A stretch of DNA of 30,145 nt from a bacterium (GTDB lineage: Bacteria; JAUVQV01; DATDCY01). The stretch lies in the NCBI GenBank assembly GCA_036524115.1, contig DATDCY010000134.1, positions 1-30,145 on the forward strand. Direction: 5' to 3'. Below, one piece after another: positions 14,905 to 23,314 of the stretch (within the stretch, counting starts at the first letter, position 1; every line of letters begins with the position of its first letter). The translations under genes were made by a program, and so were the position numbers. Below the pieces are notes generated by a model that was not told where the DNA came from, ran no database searches, and saw only the letters and a program-made list of their open reading frames with translations.

Positions 14905-15932
14905 ATGAGCGCCAGGCGGGCGGTACGGGGGGGGCGAGTGACGGAGAGTACCCCGGGGATGCTTTTCACGCGCCGGCATCTTCTCGCCGGGTTGGCCGGG
15001 CTCGCCCTGGCGCCGTTGTCGTCCGCGTGCGGGCGCACCGACAAGCCGCTGGTGGTTGCCAGCCACATCTGGCCCGGCTACGAACTGATGTTCCTCGCCC
15101 AGCGGGAAGGCTGGTTCCCCAGGAAGGCTGTTCTCTCTTTGAGACCAACTCGGCCGCCGTTTCCCGCAGCGTCCTGACGGCGGGCAAGGCGGACGGAGCG
15201 GCGCTCACCCTTGACGAGGTGCTGCGCCTCAGGGCCGCCGGCGAGTCGCTGACGGTAGTCCTGGTGTTCGATGTGTCGGCAGGCGCCGATGTCGTCCTGG
15301 CGCGCACCGGCATCGGCACCCTCGCCGACCTGGCGGGCAAGCGCATCGCCGCAGATCGGTCCGGCCTCGGGGCCCTGATGCTGCACAAGGTCCTGAAGGC
15401 GGCCGGCCTCCCGCTCCAAGCCGTAACGGTCGTTTCCCTTCCTGTCGACGACCATTTCACGGCGTGGCGTCAGGGCCGCATCGACGTCGCGATCACCTTC
15501 GAGCCGTTTGCCTCACGCCTGCGCGAGCAGGGCCCGCACGTGGTCTTCGACAGCCGGCAGATCCCCGACACCATCATCGACGTCCTCGCGTTCAGGGAGA
15601 GCGCGCTGCGTTCCCACGGCAGGGCGGTGCGCGCACTCGTGGCTGCGCACTTCAGAGCGTTGGAGCACTTCCGCCGCAACGCGCGGGATGTCGCGGACCG
15701 CATCGCCCCCCACATGAAGCTGACGGGCCCCGAGGCCCTGGAATCGTTCCGGGGGATCGTGCTCACTGATGTCGCGGCAAACTGGCACTACCTGGGGGGG
15801 AGCTCCCCCGCCCTCGCTGCCGCCGCGCGGAGCGTGTCGTCGATCCTCGTCGCGGCGGGCCTTCTCCCGCGCGAGGACGATCTCGGGAACCTGGTGAGCG
15901 CTGTGTCTCTGCCGGAGGCAGGCGCCAGCTGA
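14905..15932 (+). pseudogene. ABC-transporter substrate-binding lipoprotein (NMT1/THI5-like), frameshifted
   Basis: Two overlapping frames together give one periplasmic solute-binding protein. The first (14905-15177) has RRHLLAGLAGLALAPLSSAC, a Tat-like twin Arg and a lipobox, then VVASHIWPGYELMFLAQREGWF. The second frame, used from about 15140 to 15932, continues with LFETNSAAVSRSVLTAGKAD, AALTLDEVLRL, GADVVLARTGI, LADLAGKRIAADRSG and ends normally. The switch is a -1 shift near 15120-15145 (CCCC and CTCTCTTTG), equivalent to one lost base. Both halves keep family motifs, so the lesion is recent or an assembly error. Starts at ATG 14905, GTG 14938 (G-run upstream) or ATG 14959 are possible. 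The family binds thiamine precursors, taurine, nitrate or similar ligands; here no permease or ATPase gene is adjacent. Confidence 0.75.
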
Positions 15933-15938
15933 GCGGTC

Positions 15939-15983
15939 AGCGTGGCGGGGCGGGACACCGGTCCCGCCCCCGACTGCCACGCT
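15939..15983. terminator. Bidirectional hairpin between convergent genes
   Basis: AGCGTGGC plus GGGGCGGGAC (15939-15956) pairs across a 4-base loop with GTCCCGCCCC (15961-15970) and, after a 5-base bulge, GCCACGCT (15976-15983). This 18-bp stem lies exactly between the convergent ends of the solute-binding gene and the cytochrome gene. There is no strong T-run. Confidence 0.65.
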
Positions 15984-15992
15984 GGCAGAGCG

Positions 15993-16442
15993 CTATTTCT
16001 TCAGGAGGCTGTGGCAGGCGTCGCAGGGCTCGCGCGTCAGAGGCGCCTTGGTCGCCTTCGTCCCGGCGACGGTGCGCGAATGGCAGCCGACGCAGGACTG
16101 CAGCGCGGGCATGGTCTCGACGGCGCCGCAGTGAAAGGCGTCGCTCTCCTTCGGCGTGTCGCCCTTGAGCTCCTTGTGACACTCGTGGCAGGGCTTGGGC
16201 GTCTCGCCTTCCTTCTGCTTGTGGTGGCAGTCGTAGCACTTGACCCCGGCGTCGACGTGCGCCTGGTGCGCGAAGGGGACCGGGCCCTTGAGGACCTTCT
16301 TGCCCGCCTTCTGCTTCCCCTTGGACATGGAGTCGAGGACCAGGTTCTCGGTGCCGGCCGGGACCTTGGTCTCGGCCGCGGGCGCGACGGCGGGACCGGC
16401 CAGGAGCAGTGCGGCGGCGGTGAGCAGCAGGACCTTCCTCAT
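15993..16442 (-). CDS. Periplasmic tetrahaem c-type cytochrome (class III / c7-like)
   Basis: A 149-residue exported electron carrier. A signal peptide (1-22, ending in AVAPAA) is followed by four CxxCH haem motifs: CYDCH (69-73), CHECH (85-89), CVGCH (117-121) and CDACH (140-144). FAHQAH (58-62 region) precedes the first motif, as in class III and c7 cytochromes where such His residues are axial ligands. Multihaem proteins of this type pass electrons in the periplasm of sulfate- and metal-reducing bacteria. The start at 16442 has GGGGGAGG 8 bases upstream, and a TTGACA-type promoter is nearby. The gene stands alone on its transcript, so its redox partner is not shown. Confidence 0.9.
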   Translation of the reverse strand: MRKVLLLTAAALLLAGPAVAPAAETKVPAGTENLVLDSMSKGKQKAGKKVLKGPVPFAHQAHVDAGVKCYDCHHKQKEGETPKPCHECHKELKGDTPKESDAFHCGAVETMPALQSCVGCHSRTVAGTKATKAPLTREPCDACHSLLKK

Positions 16443-16487
16443 GCGACCATCCTCCCCCTCGATGTTGTGGGCGATGCCTTGGACATC

Positions 16488-16515
16488 ACTCTATCGAGAA
16501 TGTGGATAATGTCAA
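16488..16515 (-). promoter_or_regulatory. Promoter for the tetrahaem cytochrome gene
   Basis: On the minus strand a perfect TTGACA (16515-16510) is followed after 16 bp by TAGAGT (16493-16488). It sits in an AT-rich patch immediately after the glnS stop codon and gives a leader of about 40 bases. Confidence 0.65.
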
Positions 16516-16518
16516 CCG

Positions 16519-18225
<1,707 letters not shown>

Positions 18226-18256
18226 GAAGTTCCTCCCTTGGTCGACGAGCGCAAGG

Positions 18257-18265
18257 ATTCTAGCA
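18257..18265 (-). promoter_or_regulatory. Extended -10 promoter for glnS
   Basis: TGCTAGAAT on the minus strand is an extended -10 element (TGn plus TAGAAT), about 31 bases before the glnS start. No -35 match is seen at the usual spacing, which is typical of extended -10 promoters. Confidence 0.5.
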
Positions 18266-18300
18266 CAGCGCTCCGACCCCGCCGCCGGGACGGGCCGCCC

Positions 18301-18363
18301 CTAGCAGCTGCTCTTGCACTTGCAGAGGGTGGAAGTCTGCGGGGTCACCTTCGTGATCTTCAT
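18301..18363 (-). CDS. 20-residue Cys-rich peptide (candidate RiPP precursor)
   Basis: A very short gene: ATG 18363 to TAG 18301, encoding MKITKVTPQTSTLCKCKSSC. A near-ideal Shine-Dalgarno, GGAGGTGA, ends 5 bases before the ATG, and a good promoter lies about 70-95 bases upstream (18429-18458). All three Cys are in the last seven residues, after a Lys/Thr-rich part that could serve as leader. Upstream on the same strand are a dual-thioredoxin protein and a radical SAM/SPASM protein with a PqqD-like N-terminus, a typical context for ribosomally made, modified peptides. I do not recognise the peptide. Alternatives are a Cys-sensing leader peptide or a small metal-binding peptide. It has a single Gln codon, so it is an unlikely attenuator for the glnS gene downstream. 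Confidence 0.6.
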   Translation of the reverse strand: MKITKVTPQTSTLCKCKSSC

Positions 18364-18428
18364 GCGCTTCACCTCCTCTCGCGGCCCGCGCGGCCCGCGC
18401 CGGGCGGGGGATGTTCCCTCGAGTTCCG

Positions 18429-18458
18429 AACCTATGTCCCCGGCGGAGGCCTTGTCAA
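18429..18458 (-). promoter_or_regulatory. Promoter of the 20-residue peptide gene
   Basis: A perfect TTGACA (minus strand 18458-18453) is followed after 18 bp by TAGGTT (18434-18429), a weak -10. The leader of about 60 bases has a strongly self-complementary stretch of CG and GGGCC repeats before the ribosome-binding site, which could affect translation. Confidence 0.5.
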
Positions 18459-18538
18459 GGCGGGCGGCAGGGGGCACAAAGGGGAGGGCCGGCCGGGTGG
18501 CGCGTTCGGCGCCGCCACTGCGGCAGGGCGACCGGCGC

Positions 18539-19807
18539 CTAGGGGCGGGCCGCCGTGAGCCCGGCGATCGTCTGGCGCACCGCCGCGCTGTCGTACGTCT
18601 GCGGCTTCGCGGCGAGGTAGCGCGCGAGGCTCTGGAGCGCCAGGCGGTGGCGCCCGTCGGCCAGCGCGGCCTCGGCGATGCGCAGGTAGACGGACGGGTA
18701 CTCCGGCAGCAGTTCGCGGATGCGCTCCTGGTACAGCAGGGCATACCCGGGTTTGCCCTCGCGCATGAAGGCGCAGGCCTCCTCGTGCAGCCGGCGCGCC
18801 TCGGCGAGGGCCGAGTCCGCGAGGTTCCTCCGCTGCGCCTCCGCGAAGACGCGCATGAGATCGGCGTACAGCTGATCCCGGTGCTCCTCCCGGTATCCGA
18901 TCGCGGCGTGGATGATCCCGCCGGCGGCGTCGATGACGACGAGCGAGGGCGCCGCGCGCACCCCGTAGCGCCCGGCGAGCCGCATCTCCGGGTCGCGCAG
19001 CACGAAGTCCGGGACGGCGCCGGCCGCGCCGAGGAAGCCCCTGATCCGCGTCTCCGACGCCGGATCGAGGAACACCGCCACGAAGCTCACCCGCCCGCCG
19101 TGGCGCTGCCGCGCGAAATCCAGCACCTCGAGCTCACGCGCGCAGGCCAAGCACCGGCTGTGCAGAAAGACCACCAGGGTGGCATCCTCCCCGGCCACGT
19201 CGAGGAAGGAGACCAACCCCTCGCTCCCGACCAGCGGCAGGCGGAACTCGTCGAGCCCCGAGGCCTCGCGCCGCGTCGGGGGCTCGAGACTGTGGAGTTC
19301 CCGCGCGGCGGCCGCCAGGCGATCGGCACCCCCGTCGGGGGAGCAGCGCTCCAGGATGCGCCCCGCCTCGTCGACAAGCAGCATCACGGGCAGCCCGGCG
19401 AGGCCGAGCGCCTCCCGCAGGCGGCCCGGGCGGTCGACGTAGATGCGGTCGAGCCGGACCGGCGAGGCCTCCCGCAGCTGGTCGATGTCGCCGGCGGTCA
19501 TCGGGCCGCTGGCCACCGCCACCCAGGCGAAGTGCGTGGGATGGTCGCGCTGCAGTTCCGCCGCCGCCCGGCCGACGAGGCAGCCGGGGGCCAGGCCGGC
19601 GTCGACGACGAGCACGACCGCCGCCCTCCCGGCGAGCGACGTCGCCAGCGCGACGTCCCTGCTCCCGGTCAGGGAGCGCACGATGATCTCGGGAAGGTTC
19701 TGCGTCCTGACGTTGGCCGCTCCGGCCGCGGCGCCATGGAACATGCCGCCCGCGAGTAACAGCGGAATGGGTAGCGAGAGCCAGCCACGCCGAAATGCCG
19801 TGAACAT
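18539..19807 (-). CDS. Periplasmic dual thioredoxin-fold protein with TPR-like tail
   Basis: A 422-residue exported protein (signal peptide about 1-31). Two thioredoxin-like domains follow. The first (about 35-175) has the fold's cis-Pro region GLPVMLLVDEAGRI but a single Cys (C76 in GLAPGCLVG), so it cannot form the usual disulfide. The second (about 185-320) has the redox pair C219/C222 (HSRCLACAREL) and APSLVVIDAAGGI, as in TlpA/ResA-type reductases. The last 90 residues are helical, TPR-like (GKPGYALLYQERIRELLPEY, PSVYLRIAEAALADGRHR). Start ATG 19807 has GGGAGG 7 bases before it. It begins 95 bases after the radical SAM gene and may share its transcript; a short Cys-rich peptide gene follows. 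It may reduce, oxidise or hold a Cys-containing substrate in the periplasm. Confidence 0.8.
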   Translation of the reverse strand: MFTAFRRGWLSLPIPLLLAGGMFHGAAAGAANVRTQNLPEIIVRSLTGSRDVALATSLAGRAAVVLVVDAGLAPGCLVGRAAAELQRDHPTHFAWVAVASGPMTAGDIDQLREASPVRLDRIYVDRPGRLREALGLAGLPVMLLVDEAGRILERCSPDGGADRLAAAARELHSLEPPTRREASGLDEFRLPLVGSEGLVSFLDVAGEDATLVVFLHSRCLACARELEVLDFARQRHGGRVSFVAVFLDPASETRIRGFLGAAGAVPDFVLRDPEMRLAGRYGVRAAPSLVVIDAAGGIIHAAIGYREEHRDQLYADLMRVFAEAQRRNLADSALAEARRLHEEACAFMREGKPGYALLYQERIRELLPEYPSVYLRIAEAALADGRHRLALQSLARYLAAKPQTYDSAAVRQTIAGLTAARP

Positions 19808-19902
19808 GCGTACCTCCCGCCCCTCTGCATATGGTGTACGGCCCCGGGAAACCTTAGTTACAAGCTAGGTCACGGCGGGAAGGGCCGCAACGGGGTGATC
19901 GC

Positions 19903-21084
19903 CTAGGGCGCCTGGCCGCCGACGGGAACTCGGCGCAGCAGGCACATCGCGGGGTCGGGGCCGAGCGGGTCGCCGTGCGCCGCGGCGCGGAAGCGGCAGC
20001 CGCCGCGGCATTCCGCGAGGTGCGGGCAGCGGCAGGAGAGCTCCGGCAGGCGCCAGCGGGGGATGGAGGGCCACACCGCAGCGAGTCCGTCGCGAAGATG
20101 TCCGGAGCGTCGCGCGGTGAAGTAGCCGCACTTGTCGACGGTGCCGTCGGCCATGACCGCGGCGAGGTGCGCGCCGCAGGCCCAGTCGCCGCCCGAGCCG
20201 TAGAAGCCGCCGCCGAACGAGCGGGCCATCAGGGCCGCGGCGCGCGCCGGGTCCGCGAGCAGGCCGGGGTTGTCGCGCAGCGCGCCGGCGGGGCAGGGGA
20301 CGTCGATCGACCAGCCCCGCAGCGGCAGCTCCCGCAGGAGCGCCTCCAGCTCGTCGAAGCGCTCCACGTTGCCGGCGAAGACGACCGTGGCCACCGACAC
20401 CGGCACGCCGGCCTCGGCGAGCAGGCGCAGCGCCCCCAGGGCGCGCCGGAAGCTCCCGCGGCCGCGCAGCGCATCGTGCGCGTCCTCGGGGCCATCGAGG
20501 CTGACCTGGACCTCGTGGAAGCGCAGCGCGCGCGCCGCCTCGCGGTCGACCATGGTGCCGTTCGTCAGCAGGATCGAGCGGAAGGGGTACGACGGCAGGC
20601 GCTCGTTGAGCCGCCAGAAGTGCCGGTGCAACAGCGGCTCCCCGCCCGAGGCGATGAAACGCAGCCCCTGGAGGGCGGCGAACTCGCCGGCGGCGCGCAG
20701 AACGTCGGCGAGCGGCAGGTCCGTCCCGGTCTGCGTCCCGATGAAGCAGTGGCGGCAGCGCAGCGTGCAGCGGTCGGTCAGGTGGACGAGCAGGTAGCGC
20801 AGGCTCGGCACCAGCGGCGGCGCCGCCGGGACCGACACGGGCGCCGGCGCGGCCGCCGGCACGAGCAGGCCCTCGGCGACACAGAAGCCGAGAAATGCCG
20901 CGGCGTCCGCGCCAGCCGCGCCGGACCCGGGGGGCACGCCCGCGGCGAGACAGCGGAGCGCCTCTTCGTCGAGCTCGTAGAGTGTGTCGGTGCGGGCGTC
21001 GTAGAGCGCCGGAGTCTCGAGGCGCTTGAGGAAGCAGCCGGGCGCGAGCGCGAGAGCCGCCGCCGGCCCTGCGCTAGCGGCCAT
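19903..21084 (-). CDS. Radical SAM/SPASM protein with PqqD-like N-terminus
   Basis: A 393-residue enzyme. Residues about 15-80 (YDARTDTLYELDEEALRCLAAG ... LGFCVAEGLLVPA in outline) resemble a PqqD/RRE-type winged helix that binds a peptide leader. The radical SAM core has C106-x3-C110-x2-C113 (CTLRCRHC) for the 4Fe-4S cluster, SGGEPLL and SLDGPEDAHD. A C-terminal SPASM domain with C302, C318, C350, C352, C358, C362 and C380 would hold extra clusters. SPASM proteins include PqqE, AlbA and MftC, which modify peptides, and also sulfatase-maturing enzymes. The start ATG 21084 lies inside the end of the 84-residue gene, so translation is coupled. Thioether or crosslink formation on the nearby Cys-rich peptide is a reasonable hypothesis, not shown. 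Confidence 0.85.
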   Translation of the reverse strand: MAASAGPAAALALAPGCFLKRLETPALYDARTDTLYELDEEALRCLAAGVPPGSGAAGADAAAFLGFCVAEGLLVPAAAPAPVSVPAAPPLVPSLRYLLVHLTDRCTLRCRHCFIGTQTGTDLPLADVLRAAGEFAALQGLRFIASGGEPLLHRHFWRLNERLPSYPFRSILLTNGTMVDREAARALRFHEVQVSLDGPEDAHDALRGRGSFRRALGALRLLAEAGVPVSVATVVFAGNVERFDELEALLRELPLRGWSIDVPCPAGALRDNPGLLADPARAAALMARSFGGGFYGSGGDWACGAHLAAVMADGTVDKCGYFTARRSGHLRDGLAAVWPSIPRWRLPELSCRCPHLAECRGGCRFRAAAHGDPLGPDPAMCLLRRVPVGGQAP

Positions 21085-21328
21085 CCGGCTGCACCGCCGC
21101 GACGATCGCCTGCACGGTCAGGACCTTCCTGCGGAGCAGGTGGCGCAGCAGGCGGAACGCCCCGCACTCGAGCTCCTCGTCCTCGCCCTGCTTGTAGAAG
21201 GGGCAGTCGCTGCAGGCGATGCGCACGATGTCGGCGTCCGCCAGCTCCGCGCCCGGATCCGCCGGCAGCCGGGCCGCCGCCGCACGGAGCTTCGGAAAGG
21301 CCGCCGGTTCGTCGGTCACGCGTCCCAT
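21074..21328 (-). CDS. Cys-containing 84-residue protein coupled to the radical SAM gene
   Basis: Unrecognised small protein. A Pro/Ala-rich amphipathic first half is followed by VRIACSDCPFYKQGEDEELECGAFRLL (cited in outline: C39-x2-C42 and C55) and a basic helical tail. Three Cys in a CxxC-x12-C pattern suggest metal or cluster binding. ATG 21328 is chosen: upstream frame is open but has no start-associated site and reads into the divergent promoter region. Its last codons overlap the radical SAM start by 11 bases, a strong sign of a joint function. It could be an accessory or partner protein of the maturase; as precursor it would be long, with Cys in the middle rather than the end. Confidence 0.7.
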   Translation of the reverse strand: MGRVTDEPAAFPKLRAAAARLPADPGAELADADIVRIACSDCPFYKQGEDEELECGAFRLLRHLLRRKVLTVQAIVAAVQPDGR

Positions 21329-21340
21329 GGTAGCGTTGTC

Positions 21341-21360
21341 GCCCCCTTTGGCAAGGGGGC
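21341..21360. promoter_or_regulatory. Inverted repeat in the divergent intergenic region
   Basis: GCCCCCTT, loop TGGC and AAGGGGGC form a perfect 8-bp stem. It lies 13 bases before the start of the 84-residue gene and 84 bases before the M24 peptidase gene. As the genes point away from each other it is not an ordinary terminator; it may be a leader hairpin or operator. Confidence 0.35.
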
Positions 21361-21431
21361 AGCGGGGAATCTCGAGAGCAGACGTCTCCTCCGGGACGAG
21401 ACGCCAGTAGAAATGCGGGGGCGAATTCCAG

Positions 21432-21437
21432 TACACT
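21432..21437 (+). promoter_or_regulatory. -10-like TACACT abutting the M24 peptidase start
   Basis: TACACT ends 6 bases before ATG 21444, so transcription would start on or next to the start codon. No ribosome-binding site is seen and the -35 match is poor (AGAAAT). Confidence 0.35.
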
Positions 21438-21443
21438 CGACCC

Positions 21444-22682
21444 ATGGAGACCGATTTCGCCCTGTCGCGGGACGAGCGCGTCCCGCGCGAGGAGCTGGCC
21501 TGGCGGCGCGAGCGCTGCCGCTGGGCGCTTGCCGGCGAGGCGCCGGAGGCCGGCGGGCTGCTCGTCTTCTCGCGGCTCAACATCTACTACCTCACCGGGA
21601 CCTACGGCGCCGGCGTGCTCTGGCTGCCCCTCGAGGGCGAGCCGGTGCTGGCCTGCCGGCGCGGCATCGAGCGGGCGCGCCTGGAGTCGCCCCTCGAGCG
21701 CATCCTTCCCTTCCGGTCCTTCCGCGAGCTGCCGGCGCTGCTCTCCGGCGCGGACTCGCCGCTGGCGGCCGTCATCGCCGCGGAGATGGGCGGGATCACC
21801 TGGGCGCTGGGCCGCACACTCGACGAGCACCTGGCGCCGGCGCGGCTGGTCCCCGGCGACCGCGCGCTCTCGCTGAGCCGCTCGGTCAAGTCCCCCTGGG
21901 AGCTGGAGATCATGCGCGCCGCGGGGGCCGACCACGACCACTGCCTGCGCGAGCTGGTGCCGCCGCTCATCGCCGCCGGGATGAGCGAGCGGGACATCGC
22001 GCACCACGTCTGGATGACGCTCTTCGCCTCCGGCCACCAGGGCCTGCTGCGGATGGAGAACTACGGCGAGGAGGTCTTCCTCGGGCACGTCTCGGCCGGC
22101 GACAGCGGCAACTACCCGAGCGTCTTCAACGGCCCGGTCGGCCTGCGGGGCGAGCACCCGGCGATCCCGCACATGGGCTCCTCGCGCACCTGGGAGCGCG
22201 GCGAGCCGCTGGTCTGCGACATCGGCTTCGTGCGCGAGGGCTACCACACCGACAAGACGCAGGTCTACTTCGCGGGGCCGCGCACCGCCATCCCGGAGCG
22301 CGCCCAGGCGGCGCACGACTTCTGCGTCGAGGTGCAGGCCTGGCTCGCGGAGCGACTGCGGCCCGGGAGCATCCCCTCCGAGCTGGCGGCGCACTGCTTC
22401 GCCTGGGCGGAGCAGGCGGGGTGGGCGGAAGGCTTCATGGCGCTCGGCGGCAACAAGGTGCGCTTCGTCGGGCACGGCATCGGCCTCGCGATCGACGAGC
22501 AGCCGGTCCTCGCGAAGGGGTTCGACGCGCCGCTGGAGGAAGGGGTGGTGCTGGCGCTGGAGCCCAAGCTCGGCATCCCGGGGTTCGGCATGGTCGGCGT
22601 CGAGAACACGTTCGAGGTCACGCCGGACGGCGGGCGCTGTCTGACCGGGGACGCCTTCGACATCGTCTGCGTCGAGCGCTGA
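21444..22682 (+). CDS. M24 family metallopeptidase (Xaa-Pro dipeptidase-like)
   Basis: A 412-residue cytoplasmic peptidase with the creatinase/prolidase fold. The N-terminal half (about 35-170, LLVFSRLNIYYLTGTYGAG) is the non-catalytic creatinase_N domain. The pita-bread C-terminal half keeps the five metal ligands: Asp in LVCDIGF, Asp in YHTDKTQ, His in VGHGIGL, Glu in ALEPKLG and Glu in VENTFEV. It would hydrolyse Xaa-Pro dipeptides or related amides with two metal ions. Length is normal. The start at 21444 has no Shine-Dalgarno but a -10-like TACACT 6 bases away, so it may be leaderless. Its stop codon is the first three bases of the 10-bp repeat that flanks the downstream inserted element. 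Confidence 0.9.
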   Translation: METDFALSRDERVPREELAWRRERCRWALAGEAPEAGGLLVFSRLNIYYLTGTYGAGVLWLPLEGEPVLACRRGIERARLESPLERILPFRSFRELPALLSGADSPLAAVIAAEMGGITWALGRTLDEHLAPARLVPGDRALSLSRSVKSPWELEIMRAAGADHDHCLRELVPPLIAAGMSERDIAHHVWMTLFASGHQGLLRMENYGEEVFLGHVSAGDSGNYPSVFNGPVGLRGEHPAIPHMGSSRTWERGEPLVCDIGFVREGYHTDKTQVYFAGPRTAIPERAQAAHDFCVEVQAWLAERLRPGSIPSELAAHCFAWAEQAGWAEGFMALGGNKVRFVGHGIGLAIDEQPVLAKGFDAPLEEGVVLALEPKLGIPGFGMVGVENTFEVTPDGGRCLTGDAFDIVCVER

Positions 22683-22689
22683 CGCGACC
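22680..22689 (+). repeat. Left copy of the 10-bp direct repeat TGACGCGACC
   Basis: TGACGCGACC includes the TGA stop of the M24 gene. The same ten bases recur at 22898-22907, directly before the GTG of the MazG-like gene. The pair brackets the palindrome-ended element and looks like a target-site duplication. Confidence 0.55.
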
Positions 22690-22692
22690 AAA

Positions 22693-22893
22693 GATCCGCG
22701 CGTAGGCGCGGATCAGAAGGGCAGACTTGCTAGTGTGCTACGCTCAATTCCAGCTCTTCCTCGTGCTCCCGTCGCAGCACGTGCTTCGCACGTTTTCTGC
22801 CAAGTCCTCCGGTGTCAACGTGCTTTGTAACCACCCTCATTCAAAGCAGATCAACAGGTGCTACCCTGCCGGATCCGCGCGCACGCGCGAATC
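22693..22893 (-). repeat. Palindrome-ended dispersed element, copy 2 (MITE/REPIN-like)
   Basis: A 201-bp block, inverted relative to 8369-8485. Its left end is a 9-bp perfect hairpin, GATCCGCGC-GTAG-GCGCGGATC (22693-22714). Its right end is the imperfect palindrome 22872-22893. On the minus strand it shares the start palindrome, GCACCTGTT, CCGGAGGAC, CAAGTCTGC and TTCTGATCCGCG with copy 1, and has about 84 bp more in the middle. The interior is less GC-rich than its surroundings. On the minus strand a 36-codon frame (MRVVTKHVDTGG...) ends in TAG; I do not call it a gene. Confidence 0.72.
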
Positions 22894-22897
22894 GGGG

Positions 22898-22907
22898 TGA
22901 CGCGACC
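22898..22907 (+). repeat. Right copy of the 10-bp direct repeat TGACGCGACC
   Basis: Ten bases identical to 22680-22689, ending at the GTG start of the MazG-like gene. Removing the element and one repeat would place that GTG 7 bases after the M24 stop codon. Confidence 0.55.
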
Positions 22908-23255
22908 GTGGATCTCGAGGACCTCGCCGCCCGCCTGCGGGAGTTCGCTCGCGAGCGCGACTGGGAGCAGTTCCACGCCCCGAAGAACCTGGCGATGGCG
23001 CTCGCGGTCGAGGCGGCCGAGCTGATGGAGCGCTTCCAGTGGCTGAGCGAGAAGGAGAGCGCGACGTTGCCCGCGGAGGAGCTGGCCCGGGTGGCCGAGG
23101 AGCTGGCCGACGTGTTCATCTTCACGGTGCGGCTCGCCGACCGTCTGGGCGTGGCGCTCGAGCCGGCCGTTGCGGCCAAGATCCGGGCGAACGCGGCGAA
23201 GTACCCGGTGGAGAAGTGCCGCGGCAGCCATCGCAAGTACACGGAGTACGCGTGA
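22908..23255 (+). CDS. MazG-like nucleotide pyrophosphohydrolase (DCTPP1/RS21-C6 type)
   Basis: A 115-residue all-alpha NTP pyrophosphatase that would hydrolyse (d)NTPs such as dCTP or modified nucleotides to the monophosphate and PPi. The family signature is clear: ERDWEQFHAPKNLAMALAVE, the metal-binding EAAELME (E35, E38) and EELADVF (E65, D68), then KIRANAAKYPVEKCRGSHRKYTEY. GTG 22908 gives the conserved N-terminus MDLEDLAARLREFARERDW; the longer frame from 22812 is translated from the inserted element and is rejected. GGGGTGA serves as ribosome-binding site. The gene was probably the next member of the M24 operon before the element was inserted. Confidence 0.88.
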   Translation: MDLEDLAARLREFARERDWEQFHAPKNLAMALAVEAAELMERFQWLSEKESATLPAEELARVAEELADVFIFTVRLADRLGVALEPAVAAKIRANAAKYPVEKCRGSHRKYTEYA

Positions 23256-23314
23256 GCGGGGGGGGCGCCCGGGCGCCGCGGCGCGGGGAACCCGGCGCCC
23301 GCACCGGAGTCTGA

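Noticed and set aside
14905-15177. Programmed -1 frameshifting in the solute-binding gene
   Set aside because: No X-XXY-YYZ heptamer or clear downstream pseudoknot near the switch; simple loss of one base explains it.
18226-18363. The 20-residue peptide as a classical glnS attenuator leader
   Set aside because: It has only one Gln codon and glnS has its own extended -10 promoter between them. Kept as a weak alternative only.
22812-22907. Longer N-terminus for the MazG-like protein
   Set aside because: These 32 codons are translated from the inserted repeat, while homologues start at the GTG 22908 region.
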